Positions 14,851 to 22,981 of a stretch of DNA of 38,004 nucleotides are shown in pieces. The position numbers and the translations under genes were made by a program. A model generated the notes under the pieces. It saw nothing but the letters and a program-made list of their open reading frames with translations. It did no database searches and was not told the DNA's origin. Within the stretch, counting starts at the first letter, position 1, and the number at the start of each line of letters is the position of its first letter. Source of the stretch: Streptomyces coacervatus (GTDB lineage: Bacteria; Actinomycetota; Actinomycetes; Streptomycetales; Streptomycetaceae); assembly GCF_029223485.1 (NCBI RefSeq), contig NZ_JARHTP010000040.1, positions 1 to 38,004 of the forward strand. The letters run 5' to 3'.

Positions 14851-16017
14851 ATGCCGTCTGTGACCGACCGCTATGTCCCCTTGGACGCCACGATCCTGCG
14901 TGACCCGTACCCGGTGCTGGCCGAACTGCGCGCGAGTGAACCGGTGTTCTGGCACGAAGGCATGGAGTCCTGGGCGCTGACCCGGTATGCGGACTGTGTG
15001 AGGGTGCTGCGCGACCATGCCACTTTCGCCCGCGATCCGCGGCGCACCGGCGGCACGGTGGCCGAGCCGAGCCTGAGCGTGCAGAGTCTCGATCCTCCGC
15101 AACAGGGCCGGATCCGTTCGCTGTTCATGACGGCGCTGCACGCCCAGGACCTCGCCGCGATCGAGTTACGCGCCCGCCGCCTGGTCCTCGGCCGACTCGA
15201 GGACCAGGCCGACGGCGAAGTGTTCAATGCGGTGTCCGAGATCGCGGTGCCGCTGTCCGTGGCGGTCGTGGCCGACCTGCTGGGTGTCGAGCCCCCGCCC
15301 TACGCCGAGTTCGCCGCCGTGTCGGACGCGATCATGCGCAGTATGGACGGCGGATTGGATCCGTCGGTCGTGGAGCCGGGGCGGATCGCCCGCCAGCAGC
15401 TGAGCGACCTGGTCGAATCCTGGTTCGCTGCCTCGCCCCAACCGGGCCTGCTGGCCCGGGTCCGCGCCAGTGCGACGGGCGGCGACGCGCACACCCGGCT
15501 GTATGTGAAGAACACGGCGCGGGTGATGTTCCAGGGCGGATACAGCACCACGGCGGCCGCCGTCGGCAACGCCGTCCACACCCTGCTCACTCACCCTCAC
15601 GCCCTGCGCCAGCTGCGCGATCGGGCGGTGCTGGCCACGGGCGTCGACGAACTGGTGCGCTTCGACGGCCCGGTCCAGGGCACGACCCGCATCGCGGTCC
15701 GCGCCTGCCGCATCGGCGACGTCGACATCCGCCCCGGACAGAAAGTCGTCCCGCTGTTCGCCGCCGCCAACCGCGACCCCGAGGCCTTCACCCGCCCCGG
15801 CCAGCTCGTCCTGGACCGCACGCCGAACCGGCACCTCGGCTACGGGTGGGGCCCCCACTCCTGCATTGGCACCACCGTCGCCCAAGCCGCACTGCGGGCC
15901 CTGATCACCGCCCTCAACGAGCACCCCGCGCACCTGGTCCCCGTCGGCGACGGCGTGCGGCGCCGCGCGGCGACGATGCGGGCGTTCGACACGCTGCCCG
16001 CCCTCCTGCACCGCTGA
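14851..16017 (+). CDS. Cytochrome P450 (388 aa)
   Basis: ATG 14851 follows ggaaggacccgcg. This is a bacterial class P450 monooxygenase. Residues seen: the I-helix stretch MFQGGYSTTAAAVGNAVH, the K-helix ELVR (Glu267, Arg270), and the heme loop YGWGPHSCIG with the ligand Cys338. Its length is near the usual 400. The I-helix lacks the common acidic residue before TT (reads GYSTT). It needs a ferredoxin and reductase, none of which is encoded nearby. As first gene of the operon it probably oxidises an amino-acid building block or the finished peptide. Family is certain, substrate unknown. Confidence 0.93.
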   Translation: MPSVTDRYVPLDATILRDPYPVLAELRASEPVFWHEGMESWALTRYADCVRVLRDHATFARDPRRTGGTVAEPSLSVQSLDPPQQGRIRSLFMTALHAQDLAAIELRARRLVLGRLEDQADGEVFNAVSEIAVPLSVAVVADLLGVEPPPYAEFAAVSDAIMRSMDGGLDPSVVEPGRIARQQLSDLVESWFAASPQPGLLARVRASATGGDAHTRLYVKNTARVMFQGGYSTTAAAVGNAVHTLLTHPHALRQLRDRAVLATGVDELVRFDGPVQGTTRIAVRACRIGDVDIRPGQKVVPLFAAANRDPEAFTRPGQLVLDRTPNRHLGYGWGPHSCIGTTVAQAALRALITALNEHPAHLVPVGDGVRRRAATMRAFDTLPALLHR

Positions 16018-16095
16018 CCCTCACCCTCCCATCTGCGGCGCTCCGCACGGCGGTTGTGCCGCGGTGCCTTCCCACGCCCGTCTGGAGATTTCGTC

Positions 16096-17502
16096 GTGCG
16101 CATCCTCATCGGCAATCACATCGATCCGTCCATCCGTGAACGCGGCGACATGCGCGCCTGGACACAGCGCCTGGTCTGGTTCGCCCGCCCGGGGGACCTG
16201 CTCATCCTGTGCTGCGAGCCGGACGACCCGTTCGTCGACTACGCCCTGGCCCACACCGGCGTGAAACGCAGCGAGCTGACCATCCTGGTCGCGCCGGCCG
16301 GGGCGTGGGGCGGGCGGCTGATGGATCCCGCCTCGCTGACCGAGCCCGCCTTCATCGACCAGGTGCGGGCTGCACTCGGCCCGGGCGGCGCCGACAGCGT
16401 GAGCGAGGTGTTCGCGTTGTGGCCTGCGGCCGCCGTGGCACGGCTTGCCGAAGCGCTCGGCGTGGCCGACCGATACCCAGGGGCCGCCTTCTTCGGCCAG
16501 TGCGGCGGAGAGATCGGCAACAACAAAGCGAACTTCCGCGCGCTGGCCGCGGCCGCCGGCGTGCCGATCCTGCCGGGCCGGGTCTGCTGCAGCCACGCCG
16601 AGGCCATCGCCGCGACCAGCGCACTGCTGGCGACGTCCCCCACGGCGGCCGTCGTGGTCAAGCAGAGCCACAACGGTGCCGGCGTCGGAAACGAACTGCT
16701 CGTAGCCGACCCGGAGTTGGCGGTGGACCACGTCGGTGCCCGGCACCTGCACCACCTGGCCCCGGGCCCGGACAGCGTCGCCGCGTACTGGGCCGAGCGC
16801 TGGTCCTGGGCCAGCGGAGAGGGCCGGTGGCGGGTCGTCCTCGAGGAGTTCGCGCCCGGCGCGGACGCGGTGTACTCCGAGCACTACGCCGGCGACGACG
16901 GCACCCGCCCGACCGAGATGGGCCGCCTCCTCTACGTCGGGCGCCGCCTCAGCCACCAGGTCGTCCCCCTCGACGGCGTAGACGACCTGGTGCGGGCGGC
17001 TCTGCTGGACGGCGGCACCCGCCTCGCCGAGGCCTACCGCTCGTTCGGCTACCGCGGCCATCTCAGCGCGGACGCTCTGATCCTTCCCGACCGGACGGTG
17101 GTGTTCACCGAGGTCAACGCCCAGGTCTCCGGCAGCCTGCACATCTATCAGTCGATCGCCCACGGCATCGTCAACCACGCCGCCGCACCGCGCCGGCAGG
17201 TCGTCGAGTACCACGTCCCGCCCACCTGGGCCGTACCGGACTTCGCCGCCTTCCAGACCGCCCTTCACGAGCTGGGCCTGGCGTACGACGCCGACTCCCG
17301 CACCGGGGTGATCGTCTCCATGCCCGCGCTGCCCCTGACGCCCGGCGCCCCCGCCCAGTTCGTGTTCTGCATCGCCTACGACCCCACCGACGGCTACACG
17401 CACGTGGTCGACCAGCTCGACGCACGGTTCGCGGCCCTGCCCGCCGGCACCTACGACGCCAGCCAGCACGTCGGCACCGCCGCCGTGTCGTTCTCCTCCT
17501 GA
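16096..17502 (+). CDS. PGM1-type ATP-grasp peptide ligase (468 aa)
   Basis: Start is GTG 16096 (VRILIGNHIDPSIRER), with TGGAG nine bases upstream. A pre-ATP-grasp domain covers about residues 1-140 (PGDLLILCCEPDDPFVDYAL). The ATP-grasp core follows: ATP-binding Lys189 in VVVKQSHNGAGVGN, and metal-binding Glu339 and Asn341 in VFTEVNAQVSGSLH. About 110 C-terminal residues complete the PGM1-like architecture. PGM1 of pheganomycin biosynthesis joins a guanidino-bearing amino acid to a peptide with ATP, forming a carboxyl phosphate. The amidinotransferase two genes downstream fits such a substrate. Family assignment is strong; the actual substrates are not known. Confidence 0.85.
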   Translation: MRILIGNHIDPSIRERGDMRAWTQRLVWFARPGDLLILCCEPDDPFVDYALAHTGVKRSELTILVAPAGAWGGRLMDPASLTEPAFIDQVRAALGPGGADSVSEVFALWPAAAVARLAEALGVADRYPGAAFFGQCGGEIGNNKANFRALAAAAGVPILPGRVCCSHAEAIAATSALLATSPTAAVVVKQSHNGAGVGNELLVADPELAVDHVGARHLHHLAPGPDSVAAYWAERWSWASGEGRWRVVLEEFAPGADAVYSEHYAGDDGTRPTEMGRLLYVGRRLSHQVVPLDGVDDLVRAALLDGGTRLAEAYRSFGYRGHLSADALILPDRTVVFTEVNAQVSGSLHIYQSIAHGIVNHAAAPRRQVVEYHVPPTWAVPDFAAFQTALHELGLAYDADSRTGVIVSMPALPLTPGAPAQFVFCIAYDPTDGYTHVVDQLDARFAALPAGTYDASQHVGTAAVSFSS

Positions 17503-17519
17503 CCTGGAGCACCCGACCG

Positions 17520-18494
17520 ATGAACACCGTGACCGGGGCCGCCGAGGCGGCCCAACTCGCCCCCGCCTTCGACGCAGACCGGCTCACCGCCGAGCTCGAC
17601 GCTGTCACCGCGCACCCCTGGCACCCGCAACGCATCCACACCTACGGCGGGCAAGTCGGCCAGCCGGCCGCCATCGACTGGCGCGTCCTGCCGCTGCGCA
17701 GCCTCGGCGGCGACGCGGAACGCACCGATCCCGGCGGCCCCGGCCCGCAGCCCTTCGCCCCGACCCGCTGGCTCACATACCTGCCCTACCTCGCCGAGAT
17801 CCTGGCCCACCTGCCCGCACCCCTCAACGCGGTGCGGCTCATGGCGCTGGGACCCGGCGCCGTCTCCACCCCACACTGCGACCCCAAGTACCGCCTCGAC
17901 CGCGGCCTGGTCCGCCTGCACATCCCGATCATCACCGACCCGCAGGCCGTTCTCGTCCTCGACGGCGTCGAACACTGCTGGCAGCCCGGCACGCTGTGGT
18001 TCGGGGACTTCTCCCGCGAACACCACGTGTCCAACACCAGCACGACGGTGACCCGCGTCCACGCCGTCATCGACGCGCTCCTCACCGCCGAACTCGCCAC
18101 CTTGTTCCCGCAGGCCTGGCAGGACCTGCTCACCCACGGCGAGGTCCTCCTCAACCACCCCGCCCCCACGACCGAACCCGCCTGGCCCACCGGCCTGCCG
18201 TACGAGGCGCTGCTGCCGACCGGATTCGCCGACTTCGACGCGTCCGCCCCGCTGGACGGCTCCCTGATCCCCGCCCGCATCGACCACCCCCCGGCCGGTA
18301 CCCCCACGCTGACCATCGCCGGCCGATCCTTCGCGCTCGTCCCCGTCGACCATGACGGCCAGCAGTGGCGGTTCTCCGGCTGGAGCGAGCAACGCACCCT
18401 CCAGCCCGACGGCAACGGCGGACTCCTGCTACGGGTGCGCCGCGGCCGCGCGCTCGCCGACCGTCACGTCACCGCCGCACCCCACACCCCCTGA
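17520..18494 (+). CDS. Aspartyl/asparaginyl beta-hydroxylase-like dioxygenase (324 aa)
   Basis: ATG 17520 is 17 bp after the ligase stop, with CTGGAG upstream. The core at about residues 105-185 has the double-stranded beta-helix signature of the family: RLMALGPGAVSTPHCD with iron-binding His119 and Asp121, then VRLHIPII, then PGTLWFGDFSREHHVSN with a distal His at 168 or 169, then VHAVID. Members use Fe(II) and 2-oxoglutarate to hydroxylate amino-acid side chains. The C-terminal 130 residues have no assignment. Within this operon it likely hydroxylates a building block or the peptide. Which residue is modified cannot be told. Confidence 0.8.
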   Translation: MNTVTGAAEAAQLAPAFDADRLTAELDAVTAHPWHPQRIHTYGGQVGQPAAIDWRVLPLRSLGGDAERTDPGGPGPQPFAPTRWLTYLPYLAEILAHLPAPLNAVRLMALGPGAVSTPHCDPKYRLDRGLVRLHIPIITDPQAVLVLDGVEHCWQPGTLWFGDFSREHHVSNTSTTVTRVHAVIDALLTAELATLFPQAWQDLLTHGEVLLNHPAPTTEPAWPTGLPYEALLPTGFADFDASAPLDGSLIPARIDHPPAGTPTLTIAGRSFALVPVDHDGQQWRFSGWSEQRTLQPDGNGGLLLRVRRGRALADRHVTAAPHTP

Positions 18495-18513
18495 CACCGA
18501 AAGGACCCCCGGC

Positions 18514-19665
18514 ATGCAGCTGCACAGCCACGACGACTTCACCCGCCTTCGAGAGATCGTCGTCGGATCCGCCGCCCACTACCTCGGCCACGAACGGGAT
18601 CTCTCCTTCGAGCTCTTCCACCACGAGAACCTGACCGGCTTCCGCTCGGACTGGGCCTACCCGCGCCTCGCACAGACCGACACCGGCCCGCGCCGCGAGA
18701 ACTGGGCCATCAAGGAGCGCTACGCCGCCGAACTCGACGAAGACGTCGAAGCCCTGGCCACCACGCTCGCCGACCTCGGCATCACCGTCCACCGGCCCCT
18801 GCCGCTCCCGCCCAACGCCCCGGCGATCGCAGGCCTGGGCTGGCAGGCGGCCCCCACCCCGGCCCTGAACATCCGGGACAACACCCTGATCCTCGGCGGC
18901 CAGATCATCGAGACGCCGCCGGCGATCCGCTCCCGATACCTGGAGACCCAGCTGCTGCACCACCTGTTCCAGGCCTACGAGGAAAACGGCGCCCAGTGGA
19001 CGGTGATGCCCCGCCCCACCCTCACCGACATGAGCTTCGACCTGTCCTACGCGCGGGGCATCACGACCACGCTGGGCGGGCCGACCGAGGCCATCGACGA
19101 CCCGCAACCCAGCCCGTACGACGTCGGCCACGAGATGATGCTGGACGGCGCGCAGGTCCTACGACTCGGGCGTGACCTGGTCGTCAACGTCGCCCAGAGC
19201 AATCACGCGCGCGGTGTGCGCTGGCTGGAACGTCATCTCGCCGACCGCTACCGCATCCACACCGTCCACCGCATGGCGGACAACCACATCGACAGCATGC
19301 TGCTCGCCCTGCGCCCCGGGGTGTTCCTCGCCCGCCATGACGGCATCCGCGACCTGATGCCCGCCCCGCTGCGGTCCTGGCGCTACATCGTGCCGCCCGA
19401 GCCCGACGCCGGCGCGTTCCCCGTCTACGATGACTCCGAGGACCTGGTCCTCACCAGCCCCTACATCGATCTCAACGTCCTGTCGGTCGACGAGAACACG
19501 GTGCTGGTCAACCAGGAATGCATCGGCCTGATCAAGACCCTGGAAGCCGAGCACTTCACGGTGGTGCCCGTGCGCCACCGGCACAGGAGGTTGTTCGGGG
19601 GCGGATTCCATTGCTTCACGTTGGACACGCGCCGTGATGGAGCCTGCGAGGACTATCTGTCGTGA
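18514..19665 (+). CDS. Amidinotransferase (glycine/inosamine type, 383 aa)
   Basis: ATG 18514 (MQLHSHDDFTRLREIVVG) follows gaaaggacccccggc, 19 bp after the dioxygenase gene. The fold is that of L-arginine amidinotransferases, which move the amidino group of arginine to an amine through a Cys intermediate. Catalytic residues are visible: Cys367 in GGGFHCFTLDTRRDG and His258 in NHIDSMLLALRPG. An acidic segment LTDMSFDLSYAR may supply the partner Asp. The length is normal. It should install a guanidino group on an amine, which matches the PGM1 substrate type. Its stop overlaps the next start by 4 bases. Confidence 0.9.
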   Translation: MQLHSHDDFTRLREIVVGSAAHYLGHERDLSFELFHHENLTGFRSDWAYPRLAQTDTGPRRENWAIKERYAAELDEDVEALATTLADLGITVHRPLPLPPNAPAIAGLGWQAAPTPALNIRDNTLILGGQIIETPPAIRSRYLETQLLHHLFQAYEENGAQWTVMPRPTLTDMSFDLSYARGITTTLGGPTEAIDDPQPSPYDVGHEMMLDGAQVLRLGRDLVVNVAQSNHARGVRWLERHLADRYRIHTVHRMADNHIDSMLLALRPGVFLARHDGIRDLMPAPLRSWRYIVPPEPDAGAFPVYDDSEDLVLTSPYIDLNVLSVDENTVLVNQECIGLIKTLEAEHFTVVPVRHRHRRLFGGGFHCFTLDTRRDGACEDYLS

Positions 19666-20924
19666 CCGGCGTCGCCGTGCTGTTGCTGGACGCGGCCGGC
19701 CCCGAGTCCGGTGCCATCATCCGCGCCGCGGCCTCCCGCGGCCATCGGGTCTATGCCGCAGCGGCGCCCGCCGAATTCGCCGCCTACAGCGGCGAGTTGA
19801 AGGCACTGCTGACCGGGCGCGTGCTCACCGACTTCACCCGGCCCGCGCAGGCTGTGGAGGAGATTGCCGCCCACGCCCGTCGGCACGGCATCGGTGCGGT
19901 GCTGACCGTCAACGAGTACCTGACCGAGCTCGCCGCACTGGTGTGCGCCGAGCTCGGCCTGCCCGGCAACGACCCCGCCCGCGTGCACGCGGCCCGCAAC
20001 AAGGCCGCCATGGCCCAGGCCCTCGCCGCCGCCGGGGTGCGCACCCCGCATACACGCCTCATCCGAGACGACCGGGAGCTGCAGGCCACGCTCGACGAGG
20101 TCGGCCTCCCCTGCGTGATCAAACCGGTGGCCGGAGCGGGATCGTGCGGCGTCACGGTGGCGGCCAGCCCGGCCGCCGCCGCGGCGGCCGCCGAAGCGGC
20201 CCGTACGGCAGGCCGGCCCTACGGCGGCGAAGACGGCGCGCACATCCTGGTGCAGGCCTACGCCCCCGGGACGGAGTACAGCGTCGAGTCCGTCACCCAA
20301 GCGGGCACCACCACGCACCTTGCCGTCACCCGCAAGCTGGTGACCGGCGGCGCCCGCCGCGTGGAGACCGGACACAGCCTCCCCGCCCACCTGCCTGCAC
20401 CGGTGGAAGCGGCTGTCCACCGCGAAGTCCACGCAGCCATTCACGCTGTCGGCATCCACGACGGCGCCTCACACACCGAAGTCATCGTCGACGCCACCGG
20501 AGAGTGCACCGTCATCGAGATCGCCGCACGGCTCGCCGCCGGGCAGATCGGGATCCTCATCCAGCACGCCCTCGGCATCGACATCTGGGCGGCCCTCCTC
20601 GACGTCGCCCTCGGCCGCCCGGCCGCGCTCACCCCCACCACCCACCGGCACGCCACCGTGCGGTTCCTGACAAGCCCATACGCCGGGCGGCTGCAGTCCT
20701 TCTCCGGCCTGCCAACTCAAGGGCCAGGCGTACCCTTCGTCCGCTGGCGGGCACCGCTCGGCAGCCAGGTCCTTCAGCCCGGGGCCAACGCCCACCGCCT
20801 GGGCAGCTTCGTGGTCACCGGGGAGGGCGCGGCCGAGGTGGAAGAGCGGGCCGTCGCACTCCTGCAGCAGGTCCGCATCCACGTCGATCCGCACACCTCC
20901 AACCCGGTCAGGCCAGCGCGCTGA
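19662..20924 (+). CDS. ATP-grasp carboxylate-amine ligase (420 aa)
   Basis: The GTG at 19662 overlaps the amidinotransferase stop (GTGA), so translation is coupled. The N-terminus (MTGVAVLLLDAAGPESGAII) is a Rossmann-like pre-grasp domain. The ATP-grasp part has Lys154 in VIKPVAGAGSCGV and the segment CTVIEIAARLAAGQIG with Glu286. The Asn usually two residues after this Glu is Ala288, which occurs in some subfamilies. Related enzymes join amino acids into dipeptides or add a carboxylate to an amine. With the PGM1-type ligase this gives two amide bonds, so a three-unit product is possible. Exact chemistry is inference. Confidence 0.85.
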   Translation: MTGVAVLLLDAAGPESGAIIRAAASRGHRVYAAAAPAEFAAYSGELKALLTGRVLTDFTRPAQAVEEIAAHARRHGIGAVLTVNEYLTELAALVCAELGLPGNDPARVHAARNKAAMAQALAAAGVRTPHTRLIRDDRELQATLDEVGLPCVIKPVAGAGSCGVTVAASPAAAAAAAEAARTAGRPYGGEDGAHILVQAYAPGTEYSVESVTQAGTTTHLAVTRKLVTGGARRVETGHSLPAHLPAPVEAAVHREVHAAIHAVGIHDGASHTEVIVDATGECTVIEIAARLAAGQIGILIQHALGIDIWAALLDVALGRPAALTPTTHRHATVRFLTSPYAGRLQSFSGLPTQGPGVPFVRWRAPLGSQVLQPGANAHRLGSFVVTGEGAAEVEERAVALLQQVRIHVDPHTSNPVRPAR

Positions 20925-21894
20925 CGATCTTCCCCAGGGACACGTAACTCTCCTGCACACCCTCCGCGTTGCCCAGCCGATGCCGCTCCAGCCGGATCGC
21001 GCCGAGATGACGTGCCTCGTAGACGAGCGCACGCCAGGCGCCGGCCGAGGAAGCATCACGCGGGCTGTAGGTGTCCCAGAAGGAGACCCGTTCGTCCTGC
21101 TTGGCGCCAGCCATGCGGATCGTCCAGTCGGCAGCCGGGTCACCGAACAGGGTGCGATCGAGGTCGAGCACGCCCGTGATCACCGGTTCGGGTGCGTCCG
21201 GCGAAAGCATCGTGTTGACGGTCCACAAATCCCCGGTCAGAAGACGGGGCTCGCGGATCTCGTCGAGGACCTCGCCGTGCTCGGCGGCGAGCTCAGCGAC
21301 CTTGCGTACGTCTGCAGCATCCAGGCCCGAGGCGCTCAAGTCGTCCGCGATCGAGTGCAGGGAGGCGAACACAGCCGAACTCCAGGTGGGAAACCCCGGA
21401 CCGGCGACAGGGCCGAAGTGGCCGCCGCGGACGGAGTGCACCCGGCTAGTGATCTCGCCGAGCTGGGCGAAGAACCCCCGCCAGAGCGGGCGTTCGTAAG
21501 CGCTGAGACGGTCGGGGGCCGGCACGCCGGTGAGGTGGCTCTGCACCACCCAGTCCCTGCTGATGATCTCCTGCGACCAGTCAGCAAACAGCACCCTCGG
21601 AACCAGGGACGCGACCGTGGAGAGGTAGGGCACGGTCGCGTACTCGTTGCGCATGAGCTCCCGCTCGGAGGTGAACTGCCGCTCTGAAGCTGGGGCGATC
21701 CGCAGGATGACCGGCTCTGGCAGGCCCTCGGCGGCGACCCGGTAAGTCGTGTTGTACATGCCGCCGCCCAACTCCACCGCCGAGGTGACCCGAACGCCGG
21801 CGCCGAATGCGCGCCCGCACATCTCCTGGATCTCTGCGGCGGAGACAGGCTGCTGGAAGGCAGACGACTCGCGAGCGACTGAACGGAACTCCAC
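20908..21894 (-). CDS. APH-family phosphotransferase (328 aa)
   Basis: I choose GTG 21894 (VEFRSVARESSAFQQ), with gaggag five bases upstream; the longer frame is not supported. The aminoglycoside-phosphotransferase fold is indicated by the N-lobe ELGGGMYNTTYRVAAEG with VILRIAP, the catalytic loop LLTGDLWTVNTML, and VLDLDRTLFGDPAADW for the metal-binding Asp. In the catalytic loop the usual His before GD is Thr. The gene is convergent with the operon and its 3' end overlaps the ATP-grasp gene by 17 bp. It may phosphorylate the cluster product (resistance or tailoring) or an unrelated small molecule. Confidence 0.82.
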   Translation of the reverse strand: MEFRSVARESSAFQQPVSAAEIQEMCGRAFGAGVRVTSAVELGGGMYNTTYRVAAEGLPEPVILRIAPASERQFTSERELMRNEYATVPYLSTVASLVPRVLFADWSQEIISRDWVVQSHLTGVPAPDRLSAYERPLWRGFFAQLGEITSRVHSVRGGHFGPVAGPGFPTWSSAVFASLHSIADDLSASGLDAADVRKVAELAAEHGEVLDEIREPRLLTGDLWTVNTMLSPDAPEPVITGVLDLDRTLFGDPAADWTIRMAGAKQDERVSFWDTYSPRDASSAGAWRALVYEARHLGAIRLERHRLGNAEGVQESYVSLGKIVSALA

Positions 21895-21968
21895 GAAAGC
21901 TCCTCGCGTCCTGGCCGTGGGCGGGGGAAAGTGACTACTGCCCAGTGTGTCGGCGATACACCACACCC

Positions 21969-21996
21969 ATAATGCGGATCTCGACTATGCATAGTC
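21969..21996. promoter_or_regulatory. Operator/promoter-like motif, copy 3, between APH and Nudix genes
   Basis: ATAATGCGGATCTCGACTAT leads into GCATAGTC; the last 14 bases, GACTATGCATAGTC (21983-21996), are a perfect palindrome. The block aligns with 11114-11140 and 11315-11341. It lies in the divergent region and could serve either gene. Confidence 0.55.
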
Positions 21997-22127
21997 AAGT
22001 TATGCGTACCGTTCTTTGTGCCCCTGGGTCGGCGGCTGATCTTCCCGGCCCGACCCGCTGCAGGCCGCTCCGCAGGCTGCTTCGTCGATCGAGCTCGACC
22101 TCACCGGTGGGCGGGCACGATGAGGGG

Positions 22128-22604
22128 ATGACGACCCCCACCCCGCCCATCAGGGAAGCCGCCCGCGCCGTCGTCCTCGACGCGGACCAGCGTGTCCTTC
22201 TCCTTCGATACGACGAGAACGGCGGCTTCTGGGTCACGCCCGGAGGGTCCCTCGAGGAAGGGGAGGACCACGCCACGGCGACGCTCCGGGAACTGGGGGA
22301 GGAACTCGGCATTGACGCGAAGAACGTCGAGCTGGGCGCGCAGCTCGCGCAGCGCTGCAAGGACCACCGGGTGGGCGGGCGTGAAGTCCGCCAGGTCGAG
22401 CGGTACTACCTCGCACGCGTTTCCCCGGCCGACGTGCACCCGGCCTGCGCCGCGCAGCCCGACAACATCCGTGAATATCGGTGGTGGACCGAGGGTGAGC
22501 TGCGGTCCACCCGTGCGACCGTGTACCCGAGGGGACTCGCTGACCTGGTTGCTGCCGTGGCCGAGGGGCACATGCCCCAGCGGCCGATCATCTTGGCCGG
22601 CTGA
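22128..22604 (+). CDS. Nudix hydrolase (158 aa)
   Basis: ATG 22128 (MTTPTPPIREAARAVVLD) is preceded by cacgatgagggg, a usable ribosome binding site. The Nudix box is complete: G(SLEEG)E(DHATATL)REL-G-EE-L-GI, matching the G-x5-E-x7-REUxEExGU consensus that binds Mg2+ and cleaves a diphosphate linked to another group. The remainder shows the usual beta strands (RVLLLRYDENGGFWVTPGG, REVRQVERYYLARVSPADV). The substrate cannot be predicted. It is divergent from the APH gene and may share control through the palindromic motif at 21983. Confidence 0.9.
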   Translation: MTTPTPPIREAARAVVLDADQRVLLLRYDENGGFWVTPGGSLEEGEDHATATLRELGEELGIDAKNVELGAQLAQRCKDHRVGGREVRQVERYYLARVSPADVHPACAAQPDNIREYRWWTEGELRSTRATVYPRGLADLVAAVAEGHMPQRPIILAG

Positions 22605-22693
22605 TGAGTCGAGCCTGTGCACCCCGCCCCTGCACGCTGTGGTGGGCAGCACACCCTGCTAGAACGCCCGAGAATCCGCCGGGGCTCGGTCGT

Positions 22694-22710
22694 TCTACTG
22701 GCGGTAGAGT
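22694..22710 (+). promoter_or_regulatory. Leaderless promoter and small palindrome of the first toxin-antitoxin pair
   Basis: TCTAC-TGGCG-GTAGA (22694-22708) is an inverted repeat that overlaps the -10 box TAGAGT (22705-22710). The box ends 7 bases before the ATG at 22718 and there is no ribosome binding site, so the message is probably leaderless. A repeat on the -10 box fits self-repression by the antitoxin. Confidence 0.55.
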
Positions 22711-22717
22711 GGGGTCC

Positions 22718-22981
22718 ATGGGAGACCAGGACACCAGCATCAAGACCACCAAGGACGTGCGCGACCGCCTGAAGACCCTGGCCAGCGAACGCGGCACCAC
22801 CATGAACGAGCTCCTGGCGGAGCTGGTCACGCGTGAGCTGACCGAGGAGGAGAAGGAGCACCGCGCACAGCAGGCCCTGGAAGAAGTCCGGCAGGCCACC
22901 GGCGTGACCGTCTCCGACGACGTCCGGGCCCGGGCCCGGACCTTCCTGCAGAACCTCGGACAGGAGCACCACGCCGCGTGA
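22718..22981 (+). CDS. Ribbon-helix-helix antitoxin, VapB-like (87 aa)
   Basis: The product starts MGDQDTSIKTTKDVRDRLKT and continues LASERGTTMNELLAELVTRE, a strand plus two helices as in ribbon-helix-helix DNA-binding proteins. The C-terminal half is acidic and helical (LTEEEKEHRAQQALEEVRQA), suited to wrap a toxin. The next gene starts within its stop codon (GTGA). Such pairs repress their own promoter, and the inverted repeat on the -10 box supports this. The antitoxin role is inferred from fold and partner. Confidence 0.82.
   Translation: MGDQDTSIKTTKDVRDRLKTLASERGTTMNELLAELVTRELTEEEKEHRAQQALEEVRQATGVTVSDDVRARARTFLQNLGQEHHAA

Noticed and set aside
16021..17469. 482-codon open frame on the minus strand opposite the PGM1-type ligase
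   Set aside because: It is antisense to a gene with clear ATP-grasp motifs, is Val/Gly/Ala-rich without pattern, and arises from GC-rich codon bias.
16209..17519. Upstream part of the frame that contains the dioxygenase
   Set aside because: It overlaps the PGM1-type ligase in another frame and reads as Arg/Pro/Gly-rich noise; the real start is ATG 17520.
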